Assembly: GCA_045627405.1 (NCBI GenBank)
Contig: JAZQNP010000112.1
Coordinates: 1-23,076 of the forward strand
Direction of reading: 5' to 3'
Source of the DNA: Firm-04 sp045627405
Lineage (GTDB): Bacteria > Bacillota > Clostridia > Oscillospirales > Ruminococcaceae
Length of the DNA stretch: 23,076 bases
Shown: piece by piece, positions 5,105 to 14,581 of the stretch
Position numbering within the stretch: position 1 is the stretch's first letter
Layout of the letters: each line of letters begins with the position of its first letter
Made by a program: the position numbers and the translations under genes
The notes under the pieces: model-generated
What the model was told of the DNA's origin: nothing
Databases searched by the model: none
The model's input: only the letters and a program-made list of their open reading frames with translations

Positions 5105-7057
5105 TTGAACCGGAATAACAGCAGCAATAATAACCGCGGCAGCCGCAGCTTCCGTTCAGGCGGAAAGCGCGGCGGTGTGCCGCTTGCTTCGGTCGGCAGG
5201 AAGATTCTTCCGACAGAACTGGTCAGCGAGAAGCTGGAACGCAGAAAGCCGCAGCCGGAGATGCCGCAGCAGCAGGCATCGGGCGGCAAGATGCCGCAGC
5301 AGAAGCAGGTTTCTGCGCAGCCGCGCAAAACGGCACAGCCGGAGCAGAACAAAAATAAACCTGCGAAGAAGCAGCAGCCGGAAAAGATGCCGCGCGCCAA
5401 GACACCGGTGCGCATCATTCCGCTCGGCGGACTTGGTGAGATCGGCAAAAACATGACAGTCATCGAATGTGCGAATGATATGTTTATCATCGACTGCGGT
5501 CTGGCGTTTCCGGACGCAGAGATGCTGGGCGTCGATCTGGTCATACCGGATTTCACTTATATCGAGCAGAACGCCGGCAAGCTGCGCGGCGTGGTGCTGA
5601 CGCACGGGCATGAAGATCACATCGGCTCGCTTGCCTATCTGCTGAAAAAGGTCAATACGCCGGTTTACGGCACACGCCTGACGCTGGCACTGGTTGAGGC
5701 AAAGCTGAAAGAGCATCAGCTCAACGGTGCGGTGACACTGAATGTTGTCGAGCCGCGGAAGACAATCCGCATGGGCTGCATGGGCGTAGAGCTGATCCGC
5801 GTGAACCATTCGATTCCCGATGCGGTCGCGCTTGCGATTCATACGCCGGCAGGTGTCATTGTCCATACGGGCGATTTCAAGGTGGATTATTCTCCGATCA
5901 ACGGCGAGATCATTGATCTTGCGCGGTTCGGAGAGTTGGGCAGCAAGGGTGTTCTGGCACTGCTTTCGGAGTCCACGAACGCAGAGCGTGCGGGCTTTAC
6001 GCCGACGGAGCGAAAGGTCGGAGAATCCTTTGACAAGCTCTTTGCAGCGGCAGAGGGCAAGCGCATCATCATTGCGACCTTCTCCTCCAATATTCACCGT
6101 GTCCAGCAGATTGTGAATTATGCAGAGACATACGGCAGAAAGGTTGCGGTGTTCGGGCGCAGCATGGTCAATGTCATGACCATCGCGCGGGAGCTTGGCT
6201 ATTTGCAGGTCAAAGAAGGGACCCTCATCGACATTGATCTGATGAACCGTTACAGCGACGATCAGATTGTGCTGATTACGACAGGCAGTCAGGGTGAGCC
6301 GATGTCCGCGCTGACGAGAATGGCGATGGGCGATCATAAGAAAGTCAGCATCACGCCGCAGGATTTTATCATTATTTCTGCGACGCCGATTCCCGGCAAC
6401 GAGAAATATGTCACCCGCGTGGTCAATGAGCTGATGCGGTCGGGCGCACATGTGGTTTATGAGCGGATGTATGATGTGCATGTGTCCGGTCATGCGTGTC
6501 AGGAGGAATTGAAGCTGATGCTCGCGCTGACAAAGCCGCAGTTCTTCATGCCTGTACACGGCGAATATAAGCATCTGAAAAAGCACTCCGAGCTTGCGAT
6601 GGAAATGGGCATCGCACGCGATCATATTGTGATTGGGCAGATCGGAGACGTCATCGAAACGAACGGTCTGACCATGAAAGTGGTCGGGCAGGCACCCGCG
6701 GGTAGAGTGCTTGTGGACGGCTTGGGCGTCGGAGATGTAGGGTCTGTGGTGCTGCGTGACCGGCAGCGGCTTGCGGAGGACGGACTGATCATTGTGGCAC
6801 TGGGCGTTGACCGTTCGGCAGATGCGGTTGTCACAGGACCGGAGCTGATTTCCAGAGGATTTGTGTATGTGAAGGAGTCCGAGGCACTGATGGATGCGGC
6901 GCGAGACCGTCTGGAAGATGTCATCGACAACCTGACGGCGGCGGAGCTGCATGACTGGAATGCGCTGAAAGGCAGACTGCGCGAAGCTCTTTCCGATTTC
7001 ATTTTCCGTGAGACAAAGCGTTCTCCGATGATTCTGCCGATCATTCTGGACGTATAA
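5105..7057 (+). CDS. rnj: Ribonuclease J
   Basis: RNase J is a metallo-beta-lactamase/beta-CASP nuclease with 5'-3' exonuclease and endonuclease activity in Gram-positive mRNA decay and rRNA maturation. The core begins at about residue 101 (IIPLGGLGEIGKNM), has the zinc motif HGHEDH (167-172), HSIPD, HTGDFK, and the later beta-CASP motifs HVSGHA and PVHGEY. The start is taken as TTG 5105, which has AGAGAGG six bases upstream; no upstream ATG lies after the promoter at 5015. This gives 650 aa, against about 555 for B. subtilis RNase J1; the excess is a basic, Gln/Lys/Pro-rich N-terminal tail of about 100 residues, probably disordered and possibly RNA- or partner-binding. It is the first gene of a six-gene operon. 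Confidence 0.95.
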   Translation: MNRNNSSNNNRGSRSFRSGGKRGGVPLASVGRKILPTELVSEKLERRKPQPEMPQQQASGGKMPQQKQVSAQPRKTAQPEQNKNKPAKKQQPEKMPRAKTPVRIIPLGGLGEIGKNMTVIECANDMFIIDCGLAFPDAEMLGVDLVIPDFTYIEQNAGKLRGVVLTHGHEDHIGSLAYLLKKVNTPVYGTRLTLALVEAKLKEHQLNGAVTLNVVEPRKTIRMGCMGVELIRVNHSIPDAVALAIHTPAGVIVHTGDFKVDYSPINGEIIDLARFGELGSKGVLALLSESTNAERAGFTPTERKVGESFDKLFAAAEGKRIIIATFSSNIHRVQQIVNYAETYGRKVAVFGRSMVNVMTIARELGYLQVKEGTLIDIDLMNRYSDDQIVLITTGSQGEPMSALTRMAMGDHKKVSITPQDFIIISATPIPGNEKYVTRVVNELMRSGAHVVYERMYDVHVSGHACQEELKLMLALTKPQFFMPVHGEYKHLKKHSELAMEMGIARDHIVIGQIGDVIETNGLTMKVVGQAPAGRVLVDGLGVGDVGSVVLRDRQRLAEDGLIIVALGVDRSADAVVTGPELISRGFVYVKESEALMDAARDRLEDVIDNLTAAELHDWNALKGRLREALSDFIFRETKRSPMILPIILDV

Positions 7058-7121
7058 TATTGTAAGAGCATACAGTGATTTCCGAGAAAACTGTTTGAGA
7101 CGAAAGGGAGGTTGATTGACT

Positions 7122-9092
7122 ATGCAGCGCAAGCTGCCGGTTCGGCTGCTGACCGCAGCCGGAATGCTGTTTATTTGCGGTGTGTTGTCGCTGACGGCAG
7201 CGGCAAAGGGGACGTTCTCTGACCGTGCGATTCGTGTAATCGGCATCTTCCTTGCGTTGTCGGTGCTGTGGCTGATCGCGGAGTGTCTGCTTCTGCGGCG
7301 CGCCCAGCTCCGGTATATCTCCCGTCTGAATCACCTGCGGAACAAGACGCTGGAAGCGGTGCCGGACCGTGTGACGATCCCGATGGTCATTGTGAATGAC
7401 GCATATGAGATTCTATGGTTCAATGAGAGCTTTCTGCGGAAGGTGGCAGGCGGTACGGATCCATATGGCAGCCGTATTTCCGATATGATTCCGCTCCGTC
7501 CGGATGCGGTCGGAGACGGTGAGGAGGCGGAGATTGAGCTGCCCGGACATCATTACCGTGTTGCGCGTGCGGATTATACGCTGAAAAAGGAGCGCGCATC
7601 GCTGCTGTGCTTTCAGGACACAACAAAATATGTGAATCTGAAACGCCGCTTCATGGACAGCCGCCCCTGCGTTCTGCTGCTGACGATTGATAATTTTACC
7701 GATCTGATGAGCGGAGCGCGGCAGAGTGAGCGTGCGTCGGTGCTGGCAGCACTGGAAGTCCTGTTTGACCGGTTCCTCGAAGGCACAGACAGTGTGTTCT
7801 GTCATCTGGATGAAGACCGGTTCCTTGTTGTGACAGAGGCGAAGCACTGTCTGGAAATGGAACGGGCGCATTTCCCGCTGCTGGATGAGGCGCGCCGGAT
7901 TACAGTCAGCGGAGGAACGGCACTGACGCTTTCGGTCGGCGTTGGCCGCAGCGGAGAAAACCTCGCGCAGAACGAGCGTTTTGCGCAGCAGTCGCTGGAT
8001 ATGGCACTGGGCAGAGGCGGCGATCAGGTCGCGGTGAAGACGCAGGAGGGCTTTACGTTCTACGGCGGCGTGTCAAAGGGCATCGAACACCGCAGCATGG
8101 CAAAGAACCGTGCCGCAGCGAAGGATCTGCAAAAGCTGATGCGCCGATGCAATCATGTGTACATCATGGGACACCGCGCAAGCGATCTGGATGCGGTGGG
8201 CGCAGCGGTCGGCGTGGCATTCATTGCCGCGGAGACGGGGATTCCGTATCACATTGTTGTGCGGCAGGATACCACGCTTGCCAAATCGCTGACAGAGCGA
8301 ATCGCGCGGGAAATGCCGGGCAGCATGATCACGCCGGAGGAAGCGCGTGCGCAGTTCTCGGCGGAGGATCTGGTCGTCATTGTGGATACATTCAGCCGCG
8401 ACATTGTAGAAGATGCGGAGCTGTATGAGATGGCAAAGCATGTCGTTGTCATCGACCACCACCGTCAGATGGTGAACTATCTCGAAAATACGACTGTCAA
8501 GCTGCACGACCCGCATGCGTCATCTGCGGCGGAGTTGGTCACGGGCATGATTCAGTGCTTTGAGTTCCGCGATCAGATGCCGGCGTTTGTGGCGGAGGCA
8601 CTGCTTTCGGGCATCATGCTGGATACGAAGAATTTTGTCATGCAGACCGGCGTGCATACGTTTGAGGCAGCGGCGTTCCTGCGGGAGCGCGGTGCAGATC
8701 CGATTGCGGTGAAGACGCTGTTTGCGGCATCTATGACGGCGTACCGTCAGCGTTCCCAGCTCGTCGCGGACGCGGAGCTGCACGGACGCTTTGCAATCAC
8801 GGTAACGCGTGAAAAAATGGAAAATGTCCAGATTATCGCGGCACAGACTGCGGATGATCTTTTGGGCATCGAGGGCGTTGACGCATCATTTGTGCTGTAT
8901 CCGCGCGGTGAACAGGCATGTATCTCGGCACGTTCGCTCGGCAGGATGAATGTGCAGGTGATCATGGAGCAGCTTGGCGGCGGCGGCCATCAGATCATGG
9001 CAGCGACACAGCGTTCGGATTGCACCATCACAGAGCTGCGCACCATGCTCATTGAGGTTTTGGATGCGGCGGAAGCGGAAGAAACGAAATAA
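7122..9092 (+). CDS. gdpP: Cyclic-di-AMP phosphodiesterase GdpP
   Basis: GdpP hydrolyses c-di-AMP to pApA at the membrane and so affects potassium balance, cell-wall stress and beta-lactam tolerance. The 656-aa length is normal for the family. Two transmembrane helices (about 9-28 and 36-58) are followed by a degenerate PAS region (about 80-170), a modified GGDEF-like region (about 180-305), the DHH domain (about 340-500) and DHHA1 (about 555-645). Metal-ligand motifs are all present: HRASDLD (351-357), VDT (421-423), DHH (445-447) and LDTKNF (500-505); the DHHA1 motif GGGGH is at 619-623. The ATG at 7122 is chosen over TTG 7116 because GGGAGGT lies nine bases before it. It follows RNase J by 64 bp without a new promoter or terminator. 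Confidence 0.95.
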   Translation: MQRKLPVRLLTAAGMLFICGVLSLTAAAKGTFSDRAIRVIGIFLALSVLWLIAECLLLRRAQLRYISRLNHLRNKTLEAVPDRVTIPMVIVNDAYEILWFNESFLRKVAGGTDPYGSRISDMIPLRPDAVGDGEEAEIELPGHHYRVARADYTLKKERASLLCFQDTTKYVNLKRRFMDSRPCVLLLTIDNFTDLMSGARQSERASVLAALEVLFDRFLEGTDSVFCHLDEDRFLVVTEAKHCLEMERAHFPLLDEARRITVSGGTALTLSVGVGRSGENLAQNERFAQQSLDMALGRGGDQVAVKTQEGFTFYGGVSKGIEHRSMAKNRAAAKDLQKLMRRCNHVYIMGHRASDLDAVGAAVGVAFIAAETGIPYHIVVRQDTTLAKSLTERIAREMPGSMITPEEARAQFSAEDLVVIVDTFSRDIVEDAELYEMAKHVVVIDHHRQMVNYLENTTVKLHDPHASSAAELVTGMIQCFEFRDQMPAFVAEALLSGIMLDTKNFVMQTGVHTFEAAAFLRERGADPIAVKTLFAASMTAYRQRSQLVADAELHGRFAITVTREKMENVQIIAAQTADDLLGIEGVDASFVLYPRGEQACISARSLGRMNVQVIMEQLGGGGHQIMAATQRSDCTITELRTMLIEVLDAAEAEETK

Positions 9093-9137
9093 CATCTGTG
9101 CAGAGACAGGCACGGATACAGAAAGGACAGCGAAGCT

Positions 9138-9590
9138 ATGAAAGTCATTTTGCTTGCAGATGTCAAGGGAACGGGCAAGAAGGGCGAGATCAAGAATGTC
9201 TCGGACGGCTATGCCCGCAATTTCCTGATCGGAAAGGGGCTTGCAGCAGAGGCAACTCCGGAAAATCTCAACAAATTGGAGGGGCAGAAAGCCTCAGCGC
9301 AGCATAAGATCGACGTTGCAAAAGCAGAGGCGCAGGAGCAGGCGAAGACGCTGGAAGGCAAGACGGTGACTGTCCGCGCAAAGGCGGGACAGGGCGGAAA
9401 GCTTTTCGGCGCAGTGACGCCGGGTCATGTTGCAGATGCACTGGCGCAGCAGTACGGCATTTCGCTTGACAAGCGCAAGATTGCCGTCAGCGGCGAGATG
9501 AAGAATGAGGGCAGTTACAGCGCGGAAGCAAAGCTTTACGCCGGTATTTCCGCGAAGTTCACCGTTGAGGTGACCGCAGACAATGGCTGA
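9138..9590 (+). CDS. rplI: 50S ribosomal protein L9
   Basis: The 150-aa product has the L9 N-terminal domain (MKVILLADVKGTGKKGEIKN, then VSDGYARNFLIGKGLA), which binds 23S rRNA, a charged connecting helix (about 45-75) and a C-terminal domain with GKLFGAVTP. Length and all landmarks are normal. AAAGGA precedes the ATG. The last codons overlap the dnaB start by eight bases, so translation of the two is probably coupled. The order gdpP-rplI-dnaB is common in Firmicutes. Confidence 0.97.
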   Translation: MKVILLADVKGTGKKGEIKNVSDGYARNFLIGKGLAAEATPENLNKLEGQKASAQHKIDVAKAEAQEQAKTLEGKTVTVRAKAGQGGKLFGAVTPGHVADALAQQYGISLDKRKIAVSGEMKNEGSYSAEAKLYAGISAKFTVEVTADNG

Positions 9591-10962
9591 GCAGTATCTC
9601 TCGGAGCTGCCGGTCAGCTTTTCCGAGGCACAGATGCCGCACAGCATAGAAGCGGAGCAGGGGGTACTCGGTTCGGTTCTGCTGAATCCGGATATGCTGC
9701 CGCTGGCATTGGAACTGATCAGCTCCGAGGCGTTTTATCTCGAACAGCACAGGGAGCTGTTCCGGCTGATGGAGTCGATGTTTACCGGCGCGAATGCGTC
9801 CGGCATGGACATCATCGTTGTGCTGAACGAGGCGGTCCGGCGCGGCATTTTCGAGAATGAGGCAGAGGGCAAGCGGTATCTTTACGCGATTTCCAATGAG
9901 GTACCTGCACCGGAGAATGTCAAAAACTACGCAAAGATCGTCGCAGAGAAGTATTATGCAAGATCGCTTGCGGCGGTGGCGCGCGATCTGCTGCGGGAGA
10001 TTGCGGCAGGCTCGGAGACATCGGAAAACCTGCTGGATTCCGCGGAGCAGCGGATTTATGACATCCGGCAGGGGCGCGATGTGCGCGGACTGGTGTCCAT
10101 CTCGGATGTGGTTGTGCGTGCATACCGCGAGGTCGGAGAGCGCGCAGGTCCGGACAGAGATCAGTTCATCGGCGCGCGCACGGGCTTTCCGAATCTGGAT
10201 TCTGTCACAGGCGGCATGAACCGTTCTGATCTGGTCATTCTTGCGGCACGTCCGGGTATGGGCAAGACGTCTTTCGCGCTGAATCTGGCAATGAATGTCG
10301 CACACAATTCCGGCAAAGAGGTGGCGATTTATTCGCTTGAAATGAGCATGGAGCAGCTTGTGACGCGGATGCTTTCGACGAAGGCGAAGGTGGATTCCTA
10401 TAAGCTGCGCACCGGCAGACTGGATCCGAAGGAGTGGGCGAGTCTTGCCGAGAGTGCCGATCTGCTTGCGGATATGAACATCTATTTATCGGAAACATCC
10501 GGCGTAACCGTCTCACAGATGAAAGCGCAGCTGCGGCGCAGACCGAATCTGGGCATGGTCGTGATCGACTATTTGCAGCTGATGAGTTCGCCGGACAAAA
10601 ATGATAACCGTGTGCTTGAAATCTCCGCAATTACGAGAAATCTGAAACTGATGGCAAAGGAGCTGAACGTACCGGTGCTGCTGCTTTCGCAGCTCAACCG
10701 CGCGGTCGAGCAGCGTCCCGATAAGCACCCGCAGCTTGCGGATCTGCGTGATTCGGGTTCGATTGAGCAGGATGCGGATATTATTCTGTTTCTTTACAAT
10801 GATTTCTATTATCACCGTGAAAAAGCAGAGCGTCCGAACATCACGGAGTGTATCATTGCAAAGAACCGTCACGGTGAGACCGGTAAGATCGACCTGATCT
10901 GGGATGCGCAGTATACGCGTTTCTCGACACCGGAAACGCAGTTGGAGGCACCGCCGGTATGA
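9583..10962 (+). CDS. dnaB: Replicative DNA helicase DnaB
   Basis: The hexameric replicative helicase (called DnaC in Bacillus subtilis) unwinds DNA ahead of the replisome. The 459-aa product has the N-terminal primase-interacting domain (about 18-120, PHSIEAEQGVLGSVLLNP) and a RecA-type motor domain (about 190-450) with Walker A ARPGMGKTS (222-230), SLEM (251-254), Walker B VVIDYLQL (326-333), LSQLNR (368-373) and LRDSGSIEQDAD (388-399). KNRHGETG (427-434) carries the likely arginine finger region. Length is typical and there is no intein. It overlaps rplI at its start and tilS at its end (ATGA). Confidence 0.97.
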   Translation: MAEQYLSELPVSFSEAQMPHSIEAEQGVLGSVLLNPDMLPLALELISSEAFYLEQHRELFRLMESMFTGANASGMDIIVVLNEAVRRGIFENEAEGKRYLYAISNEVPAPENVKNYAKIVAEKYYARSLAAVARDLLREIAAGSETSENLLDSAEQRIYDIRQGRDVRGLVSISDVVVRAYREVGERAGPDRDQFIGARTGFPNLDSVTGGMNRSDLVILAARPGMGKTSFALNLAMNVAHNSGKEVAIYSLEMSMEQLVTRMLSTKAKVDSYKLRTGRLDPKEWASLAESADLLADMNIYLSETSGVTVSQMKAQLRRRPNLGMVVIDYLQLMSSPDKNDNRVLEISAITRNLKLMAKELNVPVLLLSQLNRAVEQRPDKHPQLADLRDSGSIEQDADIILFLYNDFYYHREKAERPNITECIIAKNRHGETGKIDLIWDAQYTRFSTPETQLEAPPV

Positions 10963-12341
10963 ATCTGACGCAACGCCTGCTGCAAAGCAAGGCATTGCCG
11001 CAGCGAGGGGTCTGTACGGTCGCATTTTCGGGCGGTGCGGATTCGACTGCCCTGCTGCTTTGCCTGTATGAATTGCAGGAAACACTGGGGATTTCTCTGC
11101 GCGCGGTGCATGTACACCACGGCATTCGCGGCAGCGAGGCTGACCGCGACGCAGCGTTTTGCAGATCGTTCTGCGAGGCGAGGGACATTCCGTTCCGGTG
11201 TATGTATGTGGATGTGCCGCAGTATGCCGCACAGCATCATCTCTCGGAGGAGACCGCTGCACGCCGTCTGCGGTATGCCGCACTGCAAGAAGCGGCGCAA
11301 GAGGGCGAGATTGCAACAGCGCATCATGCGGCTGACAATGCCGAGACAATGCTGTTTCATCTGATCCGCGGCAGCGGCACACGCGGCTTGTGCGGCATTC
11401 CTGCACGCAGCGGAAGAATCATCCGGCCGCTGCTTTGTGCGGAAAAGCCGGAGATCCTGGCATTTCTGGCAGAGCGGGCGCAGCCGTATATGACAGATAG
11501 CACGAATTTTTCGGACAATAGCACCCGAAACCGCATCCGCAGGAAGATCATCCCGCTGCTGGAAGCGGAAAACCCCGCGTTTTTGCGTCATGCAGTGCGC
11601 ACGGCGGAGATGCTCTCAGAGGACGAAGCCTGCCTTGATGCAGTCGCAGCGGATGCAGTTGCGCGCAGCCGGCGCGATGCTGCCGGCGGACTGCATGCGC
11701 CGCACGGTTTGCCCAAACCAATCCGGATGCGCATTTATATGCGGCGGTTTGCAGAGCTTGGCATAGATCCGTCCTATGAACTGATGCAGCAGATTGACGC
11801 AGCGGTGATGTGCGGCAGAGGAAAGGTCACGATCGGCAGCGGCGTATACGCACAGGTCTCAAAGCAAATGCTCTATATCGGGCAGTTGTACGAACCGCTG
11901 GCGCAGACGCTTTCACTGCGCATGGGTGAGAACCGGCTTTTCCCGCATAAAATCTGTATTGCAGAAACGTATGCTGCGGCGGCATTATCACGAACCCGTC
12001 ACAGAAACGACATGCGATATACGCTTGACCCTGATAAAATAATCGGGAGACCGCAGTTTCGCCCGTGGCGGACAGACGACCGGATTCTGCTGGAACGGCA
12101 GGCGCACAGTGTGTCTGTCAGGAAGCGGATTCAGGCGAATGTGCCGGAACCGGAGCGGCGGAATGTATACGCGCTCTATGATGATGAGGGCTGCATTTTC
12201 TGTGAATCTGTCGGCGTAGCAAAACGCGTGTGTCCGGATGCAGACAGTGTCCGGATTCTGACACTGGACATCCGACCTACCGGCGATGCCGCGCACAGAC
12301 GGCACAGTTCTGCCGGAACTGACAAGAGAAGAATGGAGTGA
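10959..12341 (+). CDS. tilS: tRNA(Ile)-lysidine synthase TilS
   Basis: TilS adds lysine to C34 of the CAU-anticodon tRNA-Ile using ATP, changing its reading from AUG to AUA; the enzyme is essential in most bacteria. The 460-aa product has the PP-loop SGGADS (24-29), the HHxxDxxET motif (AHHAADNAET, 121-130), GLCGI (143-147), STRNRIRRKIIP (188-199) and a C-terminal TilS substrate-binding domain (about 360-450). The start ATG overlaps the dnaB stop in an ATGA quartet. In B. subtilis and many other Firmicutes hpt (hypoxanthine phosphoribosyltransferase) lies between tilS and ftsH; here ftsH follows directly after seven bases. Confidence 0.95.
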   Translation: MNLTQRLLQSKALPQRGVCTVAFSGGADSTALLLCLYELQETLGISLRAVHVHHGIRGSEADRDAAFCRSFCEARDIPFRCMYVDVPQYAAQHHLSEETAARRLRYAALQEAAQEGEIATAHHAADNAETMLFHLIRGSGTRGLCGIPARSGRIIRPLLCAEKPEILAFLAERAQPYMTDSTNFSDNSTRNRIRRKIIPLLEAENPAFLRHAVRTAEMLSEDEACLDAVAADAVARSRRDAAGGLHAPHGLPKPIRMRIYMRRFAELGIDPSYELMQQIDAAVMCGRGKVTIGSGVYAQVSKQMLYIGQLYEPLAQTLSLRMGENRLFPHKICIAETYAAAALSRTRHRNDMRYTLDPDKIIGRPQFRPWRTDDRILLERQAHSVSVRKRIQANVPEPERRNVYALYDDEGCIFCESVGVAKRVCPDADSVRILTLDIRPTGDAAHRRHSSAGTDKRRME

Positions 12342-12348
12342 TTGGCAC

Positions 12349-14448
12349 TTGAACAACAAAAACCGCGGATTTCTGACATATCTGATCGTTGCCGTCCTGT
12401 TTATCGGTGCAACGTGGATTTTACTTTCCTCCCTGAGCGGCTCACAGCACGCCGTACAGTATTCGGAGATTCTGGCGCACTTTGACAATTACGAGGTCAC
12501 GGAATACACGCTGGATCTCGGCAGCGGCGAGCTGAAATATAAACTGCTGGACGACGACAAGACCTATACCTATGAGGTACCGCATGTGTCGCTGTTCCTT
12601 TCTGACGTGGAGAATTACCGTGAGGAATACAACGAGCGGCATCCGGATGCGCAGCTGACGCAGGATTATTACAAGGTCACGGACAATTCATGGCTGCTGA
12701 CGGTGATCCCGACGCTCGTGCTGATGATTATGGCGATTGTGCTGTTTGTGGTGATGTTCCGTCAGGCAAACGGCGGCGGAAAGATCAATTCGTTCGGCAG
12801 AGCCAATATCAAGGCGGCGACAGGTGCCTCGAAAAAGGCGACCTTTGCAGACGTTGCCGGTGCGGACGAAGAAAAAGCGGAGATGGCGGAGGTCGTGGAC
12901 TTCCTCAAAAATCCGAAAAAGTTTGACGAAATCGGCGCGAGAATTCCGCGCGGCGTGCTGCTGCTCGGCCCTCCCGGTACCGGTAAGACCTTGCTTGCGA
13001 GAGCGGTTGCGGGAGAAGCGGGCGTGCCGTTCTTCCCGATTTCCGGCTCCGACTTTGTAGAGATGTTTGTCGGTGTCGGTGCAAGCCGTGTCAGAGATCT
13101 GTTTGAGCAGGCGAAAAAGCACGCGCCTTCGATTATTTTCATTGACGAAATTGATGCGGTCGGACGGCACAGAGGCTCCGGCTTGGGCGGCGGTCACGAT
13201 GAACGTGAGCAGACGCTGAACCAGCTTCTGGTTGAAATGGACGGCTTCGAGGAAAATGAAAGTGTCATAGTCATTGCCGCGACAAACCGCCGCGATATTC
13301 TGGATCCGGCACTTCTGCGTCCGGGTCGTTTCGACCGTCAGATCACGGTTAACTATCCCGACATCAAGGGCAGAGAGGAAATTCTCAATGTCCACAAGGG
13401 CAAGAAGCCGATCGGTCCGGATGTCGATTTTCATGAGATCGCCAAGGATACGCAGGGATTCACCGGTGCCGACCTTGAAAACCTGCTGAATGAAGCGGCA
13501 ATTCTGGCTGCGCGTGCAAACCGCAGGGCGATTGTGAATGCGGACATCGAAGAGGCAACGATGAAAGTGCTTGCCGGTCCGGAGAAGAAGTCGCATATCC
13601 CGACGGCACGCGACAAGAAGATCACGGCGTATCATGAGGCGGGTCATGCAGTCGCAGCGCATCATCTGGAAACGCAGGATCGCGTGCAGCAGGTCAGCGT
13701 CATTGCGCGCGGCATGGCAGCCGGTATGACATGGACCCGACCGGATACGGAAGACAACCACATGACCAAGACCAAGCTGCTGGAAACCATCGTGATGATG
13801 ATGGGCGGCAGAGCAGGTGAGGCAGTTGCGCTGGATGACATCTGCACCGGTGCATCGAACGACATCGAGCGTGCGACGAAGCTCGCAAAGAACATGGTGA
13901 CACGCTGGGGACTTTCCGAAGAACTCGGTCCGATTATGTACGGCTCTGAGAGTGATGAAGTGTTCCTCGGCAAGGATTACGGTCATGTCCGCGACTACTC
14001 CGAGGAGGTCGCAGCGAAGATTGACAAGGAAGTGCGCCGCATCGTGGAGAACGCATATGAGCAGGCGTTGCAGATCCTGCGCGATCACCGTGACGAGCAT
14101 GAAGCACTTGCGCAGTTCCTGCTGGAATTTGAAAAGGTCAATGAGGATGAATTCCTTGCGATCATGCGCGGTGAATTGACCGTTGACAGCCGCAGAGCAG
14201 AGGAAGCTGCAAAGAAAGCGTCTCAGCAGGCAGCCGCCGCAGCGGATCCGGTCACAGAGGCAGAGGAAGCACCGCAGCAGCCTGCACCGCGCCCGATCCG
14301 GCTCAGCGACCCGATTGACGTGCCGGTGCCGGAACGCGATGCAGAGCGCGATGCGCAGCGCGATGTGGATGCCGATATTGATGAGATATTGGATGAGCTT
14401 GGCTTTGGCAAGTCCGATGATGACGATTCCGACGGCAAAGAGGATTGA
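12349..14448 (+). CDS. ftsH: ATP-dependent zinc metalloprotease FtsH
   Basis: FtsH is a membrane-anchored hexameric AAA+ protease that removes misfolded membrane proteins and regulators. The start is taken as TTG 12349, with GGAG about ten bases upstream overlapping the tilS stop; an in-frame ATG at 12286 inside tilS lacks a ribosome site. The 699-aa product has TM1 (9-29), an outside domain (30-114), TM2 (115-137), Walker A GPPGTGKT (207-214), Walker B IIFIDEID (262-269), the SRH region through RPGRFDRQ, and the zinc motif HEAGH (429-433). The C-terminal tail from about residue 615 is unusually Ala/Gln-rich and then acidic, ending in a run of Asp/Glu. It is the last gene of the operon; a bidirectional terminator follows. 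Confidence 0.96.
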   Translation: MNNKNRGFLTYLIVAVLFIGATWILLSSLSGSQHAVQYSEILAHFDNYEVTEYTLDLGSGELKYKLLDDDKTYTYEVPHVSLFLSDVENYREEYNERHPDAQLTQDYYKVTDNSWLLTVIPTLVLMIMAIVLFVVMFRQANGGGKINSFGRANIKAATGASKKATFADVAGADEEKAEMAEVVDFLKNPKKFDEIGARIPRGVLLLGPPGTGKTLLARAVAGEAGVPFFPISGSDFVEMFVGVGASRVRDLFEQAKKHAPSIIFIDEIDAVGRHRGSGLGGGHDEREQTLNQLLVEMDGFEENESVIVIAATNRRDILDPALLRPGRFDRQITVNYPDIKGREEILNVHKGKKPIGPDVDFHEIAKDTQGFTGADLENLLNEAAILAARANRRAIVNADIEEATMKVLAGPEKKSHIPTARDKKITAYHEAGHAVAAHHLETQDRVQQVSVIARGMAAGMTWTRPDTEDNHMTKTKLLETIVMMMGGRAGEAVALDDICTGASNDIERATKLAKNMVTRWGLSEELGPIMYGSESDEVFLGKDYGHVRDYSEEVAAKIDKEVRRIVENAYEQALQILRDHRDEHEALAQFLLEFEKVNEDEFLAIMRGELTVDSRRAEEAAKKASQQAAAAADPVTEAEEAPQQPAPRPIRLSDPIDVPVPERDAERDAQRDVDADIDEILDELGFGKSDDDDSDGKED

Positions 14449-14515
14449 ATGTGCAGATCTTGAAAACATTCTGCCGCCGGAGGGACGCAGCTCCTTCTAA
14501 GCCTCTCTTTACAAG

Positions 14516-14550
14516 AAAAATCCAGACTCCGTATGGAGTCTGGATTTTTT
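14516..14550. terminator. Bidirectional terminator between ftsH and UDPGP gene
   Basis: A 15-bp perfect stem (14516-14530 with 14535-14549, loop GTAT) starts with five A and ends with six T, so it can stop transcription from both the rightward ftsH operon and the leftward pyrophosphorylase gene, which converge here. Confidence 0.93.
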
Positions 14551-14581
14551 CAATCATCATGATTATGGGGCAGAGTCTCTC

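Noticed and set aside
5156..7246. Long leftward open frame antisense to RNase J
   Set aside because: It is a codon-bias shadow: Arg/His/Cys-rich, with no ribosome site, and it fully overlaps a conserved gene.
12286..12348. FtsH start at ATG 12286 inside tilS
   Set aside because: There is no Shine-Dalgarno site, and the first transmembrane helix follows naturally from TTG 12349.
14317..14370. Short tandem GCGATG repeats near the ftsH end as a separate repeat element
   Set aside because: They simply encode the repetitive Arg-Asp-Ala tail of FtsH and have no independent structure.
12688..14469. Long leftward open frame antisense to ftsH
   Set aside because: Same reasons: His/Arg/Cys-rich composition and complete overlap with a conserved gene.
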